A model generated the notes under the pieces. The model was not told the origin of the DNA. It made no database searches and saw nothing but the letters and a program-made list of their open reading frames with translations. Shown one piece after another: positions 33,139 through 40,850 of a DNA stretch of 64,000 nt (the first letter of the stretch is position 1; every line of letters starts with the position of its first letter). The stretch comes from Arthrobacter sp. MA-N2. Its GTDB lineage: Bacteria > Actinomycetota > Actinomycetes > Actinomycetales > Micrococcaceae. The stretch is from the NCBI RefSeq assembly GCF_000517125.1, contig NZ_KI912155.1, positions 1,550,694 through 1,614,693 of the forward strand, given 5' to 3'. The position numbers and the translations under genes are program-made.

Positions 33139-33818
33139 GCTTGCAAATTTTCAAAGAACTTGAGCAAGGGTCCGACGAGTGGCTAGCCGCACGGTGTGGC
33201 ATCGTGACCGCATCCGTCGTTGGCCAGCTAGTCACCACCAAGACCCTCAAACCGGCCGCGAACGAGACTGCCCGAGGACTCACAGCCACGCTCGTAGCCG
33301 AACGCATCACAGGGCACGTCGAGCCCATGACCGTTTCGAGAGACATGGAGCGCGGCACACTGGACGAGCCCTACGCCCGTGAAATCTACGCCGAACACTA
33401 TGCGCCAGTGGCCGAACTTGGGTTCATGGTCCGTGACGACTGGGGCTTCAAGATCGGCTACTCACCAGACGGCCTAGTAGGCGATGACGGGCTGATTGAG
33501 ATCAAGTCCCGGAAACAGAAAATCCAGCTCAATACGATCCTTGCCGACGAAGTGCCGATTGAGAATATGGCGCAGATCCAGTGTGGCCTGCTCGTCTCCG
33601 GGCGTAAGTGGTGCGATTACGTGAGTTTTTGTGGTGGCATGCCGCTGTACGTAAAGCGCGTGTCTCCTGATGAGCGCTGGCGTGAGGCGATCATCGAATC
33701 CGTCTCAGAGTTCGAGATGTCCGCAAACGCAATGCTCGCCAGATACGCAGAATCCACCGAAGGATTGCCGATGACCGAGCGCATCGACCACTACGCAGAA
33801 TTGGAGCTCAAACTATGA
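33135..33818 (+). CDS. YqaJ-family phage exonuclease
   Basis: The 227-residue protein is a lambda-exonuclease-fold nuclease. GSDEWLAARCGIVTAS at the start is the YqaJ signature with a conserved Arg. The catalytic Asp...Glu-x-Lys is seen in YSPDGLVGDDGLIEIKSR. A Gln in MAQIQCGL follows. It resects double-stranded ends for single-strand annealing. The neighbouring genes up to SSB probably form one recombination module; the annealing partner is not obvious. Confidence 0.92.
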   Translation: MSLQIFKELEQGSDEWLAARCGIVTASVVGQLVTTKTLKPAANETARGLTATLVAERITGHVEPMTVSRDMERGTLDEPYAREIYAEHYAPVAELGFMVRDDWGFKIGYSPDGLVGDDGLIEIKSRKQKIQLNTILADEVPIENMAQIQCGLLVSGRKWCDYVSFCGGMPLYVKRVSPDERWREAIIESVSEFEMSANAMLARYAESTEGLPMTERIDHYAELELKL

Positions 33819-34378
33819 AGGTTGCAGTAAAGCCACGTTCCGACCAGTGGAACGCAGACGACTTCACTGGCGGACCACGAACGTTCACCATCGCTGGCGT
33901 CAAACATGGAACCGCCGAAGCCCTCTACGACATTGAGCTGGTAGAGGGTGAAGGGCGAGCGTGGCGTCCACCAAATGGAATGCTGTCCGTCCTTATTCAG
34001 CTCTGGGGCGACGAAGCTTCTGAATGGGCTGGACGGCGCGTAACCCTGTTCAAAGATCCATCAGTCAGGGTCGGCAAAGACGTTCCTGGCGGCATCCGGA
34101 TTTCGCACATGTCCGACATTGGGCCTAAAGGCGCATCGCCCAGCATCACGGTGAGCAGGGGTCAGCGGCGGCCCTATCCGGTCAAGCCCCTAGCCGAAGC
34201 CCTCGCCGTACCCGCACCACAACAGCCTGACCTCACTATCCCTGACAGTGTCAAGGCCAACACGGCCAAGGCAATCGCTGAGGGCAAGGTTCCCAGCTAC
34301 CTCGCGTGGCTCGGCGAGAACAACGCGCCGCAACACTTCATCGACTACGTCAACGCACAGACCAAGGAATCAGAATGA
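33815..34378 (+). CDS. Hypothetical recombination-module protein, 187 residues
   Basis: The protein lies between the exonuclease and SSB genes, with ATGA overlaps at both ends. The first 120 residues are beta-rich (FTIAGVKHGTAEALYDIELVEG; VLIQLWGDEASEWAGRRVTLF), perhaps an OB-like fold, and the C-terminus is helical. Position suggests a DNA-binding partner of the exonuclease, but no annealase motif is seen. Confidence 0.65.
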   Translation: MKVAVKPRSDQWNADDFTGGPRTFTIAGVKHGTAEALYDIELVEGEGRAWRPPNGMLSVLIQLWGDEASEWAGRRVTLFKDPSVRVGKDVPGGIRISHMSDIGPKGASPSITVSRGQRRPYPVKPLAEALAVPAPQQPDLTIPDSVKANTAKAIAEGKVPSYLAWLGENNAPQHFIDYVNAQTKESE

Positions 34379-34653
34379 GCAATGTCCTAGCCCTCGCCCA
34401 ATACGCCCACACGCGGCTCGAGCCATTGTTCGCTCGAGCCAAAGCTGTTGATAAGTCCATCATGTTTAGCATCGAAGCAGTCTTCGCCGACGAAGATTCA
34501 GTGTTCCACAGCGGATCATACTTGAAGGTCTGGGCTCACTGGTCCCGCGGAGACGTGTTTCAGAATTCTCCCCATCTTGAATCCATGCCCGACGTGGACA
34601 AGTTCGCCGCACAGGTTGAGGCCGACGTCGTGAAGCTTGAGGCTGCCGAGTAA
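34375..34653 (+). CDS. Hypothetical protein, 92 residues
   Basis: Read from the ATG overlapping the preceding stop. It has a helix (LALAQYAHTRLEPLFARAKAV) and a beta segment (YLKVWAHWSRGDVF). The TAATG junction with the SSB gene couples them. The function is unknown. Confidence 0.6.
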   Translation: MSNVLALAQYAHTRLEPLFARAKAVDKSIMFSIEAVFADEDSVFHSGSYLKVWAHWSRGDVFQNSPHLESMPDVDKFAAQVEADVVKLEAAE

Positions 34654-35099
34654 TGGCGCAGATAAATTTCACTGGCAACCTTGGCGGCGAGCCGAAGATG
34701 GACTTCAAGCCCAGTGGTAACGCATGCCTTCAGTTCAGGGTGGCCGATACCAAGGGTAAGAAGGACGATCAAGGCAACTGGGACAAGGCCGCTGAGCAGA
34801 CTCAATGGTTCCGCTGCACACTCTGGGGCCCTGATGCTGAGTACTATTTCGAGCGGCTGCGTAAGGGTGCCAGGGTGAGCGTGTTCGGCGATCTCATGGC
34901 GCGCGAGTACGTAGACCGTGACGGCGTACACCAGACCTCGCTTGATGTGACCGTGCGCGGCCTGTCCGTGGTCAACAAGAAGGGCTCGGCCGCAACCTCC
35001 CAGCCTGCCGCCACGAACTCCCAAGGCTGGGGCAACGAACCAGCACCCCAGCAAGACCCGTGGGGCGCTCAACCGGCCAATGCTGGCGGATGGGGATAG
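34653..35099 (+). CDS. ssb: Single-stranded DNA-binding protein
   Basis: The 148-residue protein has the OB fold typical of SSB (INFTGNLGGEPKMDFKPSG, FRVADT, QWFRCTLWGPDAEYYFERLRKG, VFGDLMAREYVDRDG). A Gln/Gly/Trp-rich tail follows from about residue 110. The tail ends AGGWG and lacks the acidic DDDIPF-type tip that recruits host repair proteins, so it may serve phage recombination without host SSB partners. Confidence 0.93.
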   Translation: MAQINFTGNLGGEPKMDFKPSGNACLQFRVADTKGKKDDQGNWDKAAEQTQWFRCTLWGPDAEYYFERLRKGARVSVFGDLMAREYVDRDGVHQTSLDVTVRGLSVVNKKGSAATSQPAATNSQGWGNEPAPQQDPWGAQPANAGGWG

Positions 35100-35104
35100 C
35101 GCCG

Positions 35105-35278
35105 ATGGCTAACAGCCCACTGACAATCCGCGTCCCACTAGAGGCCGAGTTGCTGATCCGAGTCAAGGGCAGCGATGCGCTCCACCTCATCGGGACAGTC
35201 ACTTATGAGACTGACATCAACGTCGTGCTGCAAGACGCCTTCGCGTTCAAGCGCGAAAACTATCCCGGCAAGCTCTAG
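35105..35278 (+). CDS. Hypothetical protein, 57 residues
   Basis: The ATG lies 5 bp after ssb. The product is beta-rich (LTIRVPLEAELLIRVKGSDA). It is the last gene before a terminator. No family is recognised. Confidence 0.55.
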   Translation: MANSPLTIRVPLEAELLIRVKGSDALHLIGTVTYETDINVVLQDAFAFKRENYPGKL

Positions 35279-35300
35279 CCCGCCCGCACCACAACACATT

Positions 35301-35324
35301 GGCCGCCACGGAGCGGCCTTTTTT
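35301..35324 (+). terminator. Intrinsic terminator closing the recombination module
   Basis: GGCCGC-CACGGA-GCGGCC is followed by six T. It ends the exonuclease-to-57-residue-protein unit. Confidence 0.9.
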
Positions 35325-35380
35325 ATGCCCGGCGCACACCCCCAGCTCGGAAGGGGGTGTGCGCAACCGAAAGGACATCC

Positions 35381-35674
35381 ATGAACCACGCACTCGAAAC
35401 CCAAGCACGAGACGGCGCCGCAGTGGTCTTGTATACGAAGCCCAACTGCCAGCCCTGCCGCATCACGAAGCTCAAACTCAAGCAAGCTGACATCTACTAC
35501 ACCGAAGTAGACGTCACCAAAGACCCCGCAGCACTGCACTTCGTCAAGGAAGTCCTCGGCTACAGCGGCGCCCCAGTCGTCTACGTCTCCACCATTGAAG
35601 GTGACGTGCACTGGTACGGCCTCGACGTCGCCAAGATCGAAACGCACCTCACCGCACGTGCGGACGCCGCCTAA
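35381..35674 (+). CDS. Glutaredoxin/NrdH-like thiol-disulfide protein
   Basis: The 97-residue thioredoxin-fold protein has active-site Cys-Gln-Pro-Cys (23-26) in YTKPNCQPCRITK and the cis-Pro region GAPVVYV. Redoxins like this reduce ribonucleotide reductase for dNTP supply during phage replication. No phage RNR gene is visible, so it would serve the host enzyme. The start follows AAAGGAC. Confidence 0.88.
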   Translation: MNHALETQARDGAAVVLYTKPNCQPCRITKLKLKQADIYYTEVDVTKDPAALHFVKEVLGYSGAPVVYVSTIEGDVHWYGLDVAKIETHLTARADAA

Positions 35675-35871
35675 TGGCAAATCCGTGCTGTTTTCTTTGC
35701 CGAGGGCCCATGGATCTCTGCCTCAATCACCGCTGCCCGCACCACCTTGAGATCGACAAGCAAGACGAAGCCAATCACCAGGCGCGCCAAACCTACCGCA
35801 ACCCAACGGAGCGGGAGGCAATCAACAACGTCATGCGCGCAACCCGCAATCACAAGAAGGAGGAGCGATGA
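35674..35871 (+). CDS. Small Cys/His-rich protein
   Basis: The 65 residues contain Cys5, Cys6, Cys9, Cys16, His19, Cys21 and His23, compatible with a zinc site, then a charged helix. It joins the redoxin gene by TAATG. The function is unknown. Confidence 0.6.
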   Translation: MANPCCFLCRGPMDLCLNHRCPHHLEIDKQDEANHQARQTYRNPTEREAINNVMRATRNHKKEER

Positions 35872-36287
35872 CGAATGACCTTCTGCGCGCCGCAACCGCT
35901 GAAGCTTTCCCGAGTCGTCCGCGTATCGGCCGCGGACCTGTCATCGACTACGAACGCGTCAGAACACTCACCGAAAACCACCGAACCGCCGAACAAATCG
36001 CCCAAATCCTCGGATGCTCAACAAGCGCCGTCACCCAAATCCGCCGGCGACTCGGCATCACCAGCCCCCGCATGCTAACACCAGAACGCCGGCAACTCAT
36101 CGAGAACGCCATACGCGACGGCTGGTCCCAAATCGAAATCTGCCGCACCCACCACGTAGACCCCGAAACCATGCGCCGCCACTACCCCGACGCCAAATGG
36201 ACCCAAGAACAACAAAACGAACACATTCGGGCCCTACGAATCGGCCGCACATGGAACTGGGGCACCAACGAAAAGAAAGCCGCATGA
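35868..36287 (+). CDS. Helix-turn-helix DNA-binding protein
   Basis: The 139-residue protein appears to hold two helix-turn-helix units: ENHRTAEQIAQILGCSTSA then VTQIRRRLGI, and a second around IRDGWSQIEICRTHHVD then PETMRRHYPD. This resembles resolvase- or sigma-like HTH arrays in phages. It may control the downstream genes or act with the methyltransferase frame, which it overlaps by 4 bp. Confidence 0.7.
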   Translation: MTNDLLRAATAEAFPSRPRIGRGPVIDYERVRTLTENHRTAEQIAQILGCSTSAVTQIRRRLGITSPRMLTPERRQLIENAIRDGWSQIEICRTHHVDPETMRRHYPDAKWTQEQQNEHIRALRIGRTWNWGTNEKKAA

Positions 36288-36980
36288 AACCCAAGATGCT
36301 CGACCTCTACTGCCGGATCGGGGGGGGCAGGGAAGGGCTACATGGAGGCTGGCTTTGACGTATATGGCGTGGACATTGAGGATATGCCCGACTACCCCGG
36401 GACCTTCATCCAGGGCGACGCGATTGCCTACCTCGCGGCTCATGGTCATGAATATGACGCCATCCACGCCAGCCCGCCTTGCCAAGCATCCAGCGCCCTC
36501 ACGAAGGGCACCAACAAGGGCCGGGAATACCTCAATCTGATCCCGGCGACAAGGGCGCTCCTGGCGCTCTTTGATGTGCCCACCGTCATTGAGAATGTCC
36601 AGGGCTCAGACCTACGCCGCGACCTCACGCTCTGCGGCGAGATGTTCGGACTTGCCGTCATTCGCCACCGATACTTCGAGATCTCCGGATTCCCGGCACT
36701 TCCCTTGGAACACAAGAAGCACCGCGGAAGGGTTGCCGGCTGGCGGCACGGCGAGTACTTCGACGGCCCATACTTCGCTGTCTACGGCGGCGGAGGCGGC
36801 AAGGGAACCGTCAAGCAGTGGCAGGACGCAATGGGAATCCATTGGACCAGCGACCGCAAGAACCTTGCTGAAGCTATACCGCCGGCGTACTCCCGGTTCA
36901 TCGGCGGACAAATCATGCAACACATCGAATCCGGACAGGCGCTCGCTCAGCTCAAGGCTGATATTGAAGCCGCGGCATGA
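36284..36980 (+). pseudogene. DNA cytosine-5 methyltransferase, frameshifted in a G8 run
   Basis: Frame 1 starts at 36284 (MKPKMLDLYCRIGG) but stops after 24 residues. Removing one G from the eight at 36320-36327 joins it to the frame that continues as YMEAGFDVYGVDIED. The joined protein has the SAM motif start, the PPCQ catalytic loop in ASPPCQASSAL with the nucleophile Cys, and the ENV motif in PTVIENVQGS. It would be about 231 residues, short for Dcm enzymes, as is common in phage. The downstream frame has a possible ATG at 36342 that omits motif I. Confidence 0.85.
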
Positions 36981-37007
36981 GTCGCATCAATCAAGGAAGG
37001 ATCCCCC

Positions 37008-37355
37008 GTGGCTTGGTTCAACGCCGACGACAAGATGCACGGCCACCCAAAGTCGCGCGCCGCTGGGCTCGAAGCAATGGGCTTATGGCTACTCGCCGGC
37101 ACCTACTGCACCGACTACCTCACAGACGGCTCAGTGCCGCTCTGGTTCGTGGAGTCCTGGCCACGAGGCAAGCAACTAGCCGCCAAGCTCATAAAGACGG
37201 GCTTCTGGGAGGCGGACGGCGAGGACTACCAATTCCTGTCCTGGGCCGAGTATCAGCGCACCAAGAAACAAGTCCTGGAAGCGAAGGAGAAGGCAGCGGA
37301 ACGCAAGGAGAAGTTCATCCAGAACAAAAACAGCACGGCTAAGGAACGCACGTAG
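37008..37355 (+). CDS. Replication-type phage protein, apparently shortened by a stop
   Basis: The GTG start has AAGGAAGG upstream. The 115 residues begin AWFNADDKMHGHPKSRAAG and continue as a winged-helix-like N-terminus seen in actinophage replisome proteins, ending in a charged coil (EAKEKAAERKEK). After the TAG stop, the same frame stays open for about 51 residues (NAVPKAFPERPERFPNAVPQ, then a Gln-Asp repeat), which looks like the usual Pro-rich continuation. A nonsense change may have shortened it. Confidence 0.6.
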   Translation: MAWFNADDKMHGHPKSRAAGLEAMGLWLLAGTYCTDYLTDGSVPLWFVESWPRGKQLAAKLIKTGFWEADGEDYQFLSWAEYQRTKKQVLEAKEKAAERKEKFIQNKNSTAKERT

Positions 37356-37580
37356 AACGCCGTTCCAAAAGCGTTCCCAGAGCGTCCGGAACGGTTTCCG
37401 AACGCCGTTCCTCAAATCGTCCAAGACCAAGACCAAGACCAAGTAGTTAATACTCACCTCGTGTGGGTTATCTCGCCTTTGTGTTTGGGGTGCTTTTCAA
37501 AGAAGCGATGAAAAAAGTTCCAGCCAATCATCGCTTACGTAACGCGAGACTCGAGCGATTTTTGGCTTGAAAGGAATCCA
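37356..37580. other. 225-bp gap between the shortened protein and the next gene
   Basis: The first 150 bp are the in-frame continuation of the preceding gene beyond its stop codon, including CCAAGA repeated four times (37419-37442). After it, AT-rich sequence precedes a TTG start. No other frame is supported. Confidence 0.5.
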
Positions 37581-37958
37581 TTGACCATCACCGACCAGCA
37601 AGTGCGCGCTGTCGCATACCTGCTCCACGAAATCCGACCCGACTGGGGCATCACATCATTGACGTCCCTGATCAACAAGCACACCGACGCCATGGACTTG
37701 GGTTCGCTGCTCATCGCCGCCACAACCAAGGCCATGGAGCAAACATGCGTCACACCAGCGCCGATATTCCACCCCGGCCCACACTGGCCGGCCAAGACGA
37801 AAGCCAGACTACCCAGACCCGAACCATGCCAGTGGCACATAGGCGAACAAGCACACAACTGCCGATGCTGCGCCGCAGACCGAAAAGCAGAACCACACAA
37901 CCACCACGAAGCCGTCTCGGAAGAGGCGGCTTCAGTCGTTGAAGGAGAGCAAGCATGA
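37581..37958 (+). CDS. Hypothetical protein with C-terminal Cys/His cluster
   Basis: The TTG at 37581 follows AAAGGAA. The N-terminal half is helical (QQVRAVAYLLHEIRPDWGI), and the C-terminus has CQWHIGEQAHNCRCCAADRK, a likely zinc site. Together they resemble small phage replication or transcription proteins, but no family is recognised. Confidence 0.6.
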   Translation: MTITDQQVRAVAYLLHEIRPDWGITSLTSLINKHTDAMDLGSLLIAATTKAMEQTCVTPAPIFHPGPHWPAKTKARLPRPEPCQWHIGEQAHNCRCCAADRKAEPHNHHEAVSEEAASVVEGEQA

Positions 37959-38194
37959 GCATGACCCGAGGCAAGATCGAACTCACGAAGGCCGCAGCAA
38001 GAAGCCTCATCATCGCGTGCGACGCGCTGCTTGAACGCCTCGATGCTGAGCGCGTCCGCTACGACCACCAGGCCAAGCGGAACGTCACGCGCCCCAAGTC
38101 AGACGGCGATTACTCATACGGTTCGCCCGAGTCCGGCGCGCTAAGGCGCAGATCCATGGACGTCACCCGCATCCTCGCCGATCTCCGCAAATGA
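37955..38194 (+). CDS. Hypothetical protein, 79 residues
   Basis: The N-terminal helix LTKAAARSLIIACDALLERLDAE is followed by a basic stretch. It is coupled to both neighbours. The function is unknown. Confidence 0.6.
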   Translation: MSMTRGKIELTKAAARSLIIACDALLERLDAERVRYDHQAKRNVTRPKSDGDYSYGSPESGALRRRSMDVTRILADLRK

Positions 38195-38307
38195 GCCTCC
38201 ATCTCCGCATCGAAGCGGCCATCAAACTCCTACACCCCGAAGAAATGACACCAATCGCCCGCGACGTCCTACTGCGCATCCTCGAAGAAGAAAGCGACGA
38301 ACAATGA
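38191..38307 (+). CDS. Short 38-residue helical protein
   Basis: The start overlaps the preceding stop and the stop overlaps the next start. The residues are helical (LRIEAAIKLLHPEEMTPIAR) with an acidic end. No other evidence. Confidence 0.45.
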   Translation: MSLHLRIEAAIKLLHPEEMTPIARDVLLRILEEESDEQ

Positions 38308-38549
38308 GCAAATTCAAAATCGGCGATCATGTCCGCGTAATCGCCACACCCTGCCGCTGGTTCGACCAAACCGGCACCGTCCACGATGAAGCGCCCGGAG
38401 CATTCCACATCGCCGACCTCGAATCGCACCCGCTTTGGTTCCACCCCGACGAGCTCATACTCGCCGACCCGCTGAACGTGATGCTCAACGACGTCGAAGG
38501 CCAGCAACTCGTACGAAACATCCACGACCGCAAGGAGAAAACGCTGTGA
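38304..38549 (+). CDS. KOW/SH3-like small protein
   Basis: The 81 residues open with FKIGDHVRVIATPCRWFDQ then TGTVHDE, the pattern of a small KOW or SH3-like barrel, and end in a charged helix. It may bind nucleic acid or protein. It is coupled to both neighbours. Confidence 0.6.
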   Translation: MSKFKIGDHVRVIATPCRWFDQTGTVHDEAPGAFHIADLESHPLWFHPDELILADPLNVMLNDVEGQQLVRNIHDRKEKTL

Positions 38550-38926
38550 ACCGCAAAGAAGGCAAAGCCCGATGGACGTACACCTGCGAACCCTGCGAAG
38601 TCCGACTGACGCACCCCGACCAGTTCCGGGCCATCGAAGCATGCCACCGGCACGAGCGAGGGTTCGGGCACATCGTGGCATTGCTGGGCTCCGGCTTGAC
38701 GGCTACCTTCGCGCCAATCATTGCGGCATTTGGGTCCGGCTACGCCTCGAAGGCGGCTGTCGAACGAGAAAGCGCAGCCGTTGCGGCAAAATACGCGCCG
38801 CTCCCCGAGGCTAAGTCTGCACTTGATGCCTTAGAGGCCATGAGCTTCGCGCAGATCCCGCTGCCACCGAACACCCCACGCGACCCCACGCTGCGTCGGG
38901 ACCGGCGAAAGTGGGGCGGGCGATGA
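38546..38926 (+). CDS. Hypothetical zinc-finger-like protein, 126 residues
   Basis: The GTG start overlaps the previous stop. The N-terminus has CEPC and ACHRHERGFGH, suggesting a C2H2-type zinc site, and a hydrophobic stretch (IVALLGSGLTATFAPIIAAFG) could be a membrane helix. The C-terminus is basic. The function is unknown. Confidence 0.55.
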   Translation: MNRKEGKARWTYTCEPCEVRLTHPDQFRAIEACHRHERGFGHIVALLGSGLTATFAPIIAAFGSGYASKAAVERESAAVAAKYAPLPEAKSALDALEAMSFAQIPLPPNTPRDPTLRRDRRKWGGR

Positions 38927-39333
38927 GCTCGCTGCGCGTCGTCGCCTACGGTCTCCCCGCCAGCCAAGGCAGCAAGAAAGCGTTCAAGCGTGGCCGGAAG
39001 ATCGTCATGGTCGAGATGGACGAGAAGCTGCCCGCCTGGCGCGCTGCAGTCGAAGGAGCAGCCCGAGCCGCTGCCGGACTCAACTGGACGACCATCGACG
39101 GGCCAGTATCCATTGCGGGCGAGATCCGGCTGCCCAAACCCCGCACAACTAAGTACCCGGACGCACCCGCCGGCACACCAGACCTCGACAAGCTCCAAAG
39201 AGCAGTAGGCGACGCCCTCACCAAATCCAAAGTCATCAAAGACGATGCCCGAATCGTCCACTGGAATGTCCGCAAAGTCTGGGCCGAAAACCTAAGCGGA
39301 CTCGACATCACCATCACCCAGGAGCAGCCATGA
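38923..39333 (+). CDS. RusA-family Holliday junction resolvase
   Basis: The 136-residue protein has the RusA core: GLPASQGSKKAFKRGRKI with basic residues, and the catalytic aspartates in TPDLDKLQRAVGDALTKS and IKDDARIV. It cuts four-way DNA junctions during recombination or before packaging. It overlaps the previous gene by ATGA. Several related phages place it just before packaging genes, as here. Confidence 0.92.
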   Translation: MSSLRVVAYGLPASQGSKKAFKRGRKIVMVEMDEKLPAWRAAVEGAARAAAGLNWTTIDGPVSIAGEIRLPKPRTTKYPDAPAGTPDLDKLQRAVGDALTKSKVIKDDARIVHWNVRKVWAENLSGLDITITQEQP

Positions 39334-39509
39334 GCAACATCAAGATCGAACACGCAGCCGACGACAAGAAAGCCGGCATGACCGTCGGCGACGTCTTCGC
39401 ATTCGCCCAAAACGCCCTCAACCACGACATCGACCCAAGAACACCCGTCAGAGTCACCACCGGATTCCGCATGCAAATCCAGAAACTCGAAGCCGGAGGC
39501 AGCCGATGA
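39330..39509 (+). CDS. Hypothetical protein, 59 residues
   Basis: The protein starts MSNIKIEHAADDKKAGMTVG; the later part is FAFAQNALNHDIDPRTPVRV. It is probably a small helical/strand protein. It overlaps both neighbours by 4 bp. The function is unknown. Confidence 0.55.
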   Translation: MSNIKIEHAADDKKAGMTVGDVFAFAQNALNHDIDPRTPVRVTTGFRMQIQKLEAGGSR

Positions 39510-40102
39510 GTCATGAATGCACCACGGAGGATTGCCTCAACCACACTGACACCTACCTGTGCACCCACTGCGTCCGCGACCTGCAAGCTTGGCTCGACAA
39601 AGTGGACGTCCTCATCGAAACCCTGGGCGTCACCATCGCCAAACTCGACCACGTCCGGCCTGCAAACGCAGGATGGAACGCCGGTGGCAAACCCGGCAGC
39701 GCTGCACCCATCAACCTCGACGCCCTCCAGCTGCAACAAAACCTCAAGAGCGTCGGCCGTTGCGCCAAGGACTACGCACGCGACGAACGGGCCGCCGGGA
39801 TCGCATGGCTCATCCGAGACTGGATCACCAAAGCCGAACTACTCGTCAGCGGACCCGAAGAACCGCCCGTGAACCATGCAGCAAACCGCGAGCGCATCAA
39901 AGGCATCGCACCACCAATGCCCACCCGCCAACTCGTGCCCTGGCTCAGAGAAAAGACCGGGATCATCATCAACGCCCAGCAAATCCGCGACTGGGCACGA
40001 CGAGGGAAGCTCACAGCCGCTGAACGTGAACCGTCACCCACCTACCATCCACACGAAGTCCTAGCCGCATGGCACCAAACCAGAAAGGAGGATCACAGAT
40101 GA
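39506..40102 (+). CDS. Phage DNA-binding protein with zinc site and helix-turn-helix
   Basis: The 198-residue protein has an N-terminal CTTEDC...CTHC zinc-type site. The C-terminal region looks like an HTH for a helical recogniser (PTRQLVPWLREKTGIIINAQ, then QIRDWARRGKL). The middle is helical. It may be a late-gene regulator or replication factor. It is coupled on both sides. Confidence 0.65.
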   Translation: MSHECTTEDCLNHTDTYLCTHCVRDLQAWLDKVDVLIETLGVTIAKLDHVRPANAGWNAGGKPGSAAPINLDALQLQQNLKSVGRCAKDYARDERAAGIAWLIRDWITKAELLVSGPEEPPVNHAANRERIKGIAPPMPTRQLVPWLREKTGIIINAQQIRDWARRGKLTAAEREPSPTYHPHEVLAAWHQTRKEDHR

Positions 40103-40263
40103 GCAACGCGAAACACCTCCACTACAACAACGATGACGGCGTATGCCAGTACCGAAACTGCGACCGGAGCATCCCGGACGGAATCAGCATCCAGCTCTGC
40201 GACAAGCACCTGCGACTCGCCTACGCCGCGTACCTAATTGCAACCGGCCAGCCAGTCCCGTAA
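40099..40263 (+). CDS. Small Cys-containing protein, 54 residues
   Basis: It contains Cys16, Cys21 and Cys34 with CDKHLRLAY, similar to short zinc-binding phage proteins. It is the last gene before the terminator and the tRNA region. Confidence 0.55.
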   Translation: MSNAKHLHYNNDDGVCQYRNCDRSIPDGISIQLCDKHLRLAYAAYLIATGQPVP

Positions 40264-40302
40264 AGTGTGGCAAAGCGGCGTATTTGACGTACCCGCAACC
40301 AA

Positions 40303-40331
40303 GCCGAACGCTCTAAGCGCTCGGCTTTTTT
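40303..40331 (+). terminator. Intrinsic terminator ending the early region
   Basis: GCCGA-A-CGCT and AGCG-C-TCGGC pair with one mismatch around CTA, followed by six T. It separates the coupled small genes from the tRNA cluster. Confidence 0.85.
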
Positions 40332-40397
40332 CGTGCCCAAATCCACTGCGGGCGCGCACACCACAACTTCATAGCCCGCCGGACATGAACGGCGGGA

Positions 40398-40445
40398 GGG
40401 CTGAGTCATACGGGTGGCTCAGCAGGTTCGAGTCCTGCCAGCCCA
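40398..40445 (+). other. tRNA-like acceptor/T-arm remnant
   Basis: GGGCTG (40398-40403) pairs with CAGCCC (40439-40444), and a complete T-arm (GCAGG-TTCGAGT-CCTGC) lies between. Only 18 nt replace the D and anticodon arms. At 48 nt it is a minihelix-like relic rather than a working tRNA. Confidence 0.5.
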
Positions 40446-40642
40446 CGGGAACCAAAATGGTTCCTCGTCCGGTAGATGCGTCAAGACCCAAGCATCCACC
40501 ACCCCGTGAACCCGTCAACGTCAGGCAAGGAACCAACGAAGGATGCGCCGGGCGACCCCATGCGCCTGCCAAGGACATCCTGCGGGAACACACAAAGCAT
40601 GATGGCTCAACCATCCGGGAGGCGCCCGTAACAGCGCTGTCC

Positions 40643-40715
40643 GGCAGTAGAAGAGGCAAGGTGCCAGGGCTGACTGTAAATCAGTCCACGGTTGGTTCGA
40701 TTCCAACTGCTGCCA
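40643..40715 (+). tRNA. tRNA-Tyr (anticodon GTA), phage-encoded
   Basis: The 73-nt gene has acceptor GGCAGTA/TGCTGCC, anticodon stem GGGCTGA/TCAGTCC around CTGTAAA and T-arm GTTGG-TTCGATT-CCAAC. The D-arm is unusual (short GGC/GCC stem). The discriminator A is followed by CGG, so CCA is not encoded. Confidence 0.8.
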
Positions 40716-40766
40716 CGGTCGATCAAAAGACCCCTTAGCCTTGCCGGCCGCGGCGGGCTCTGGCAA

Positions 40767-40850
40767 GGAATGTAACGCCCCAGTGGTGGGGCGCCGGTGT
40801 CGAATACCGGGCGACGGGAAACCGTAGGGGTTCGACTCCTCTGCATTCCG
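40767..40850 (+). tRNA. tRNA-Ser (anticodon CGA), phage-encoded
   Basis: The 84-nt gene has acceptor GGAATGT/GCATTCC, anticodon stem CCGGT/ACCGG around GTCGAAT, a long variable arm (CGACGGGAAACCGT) typical of serine tRNAs, and a T-arm of AGGGG-TTCGACT-CCTCT. It reads UCG. Confidence 0.85.
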
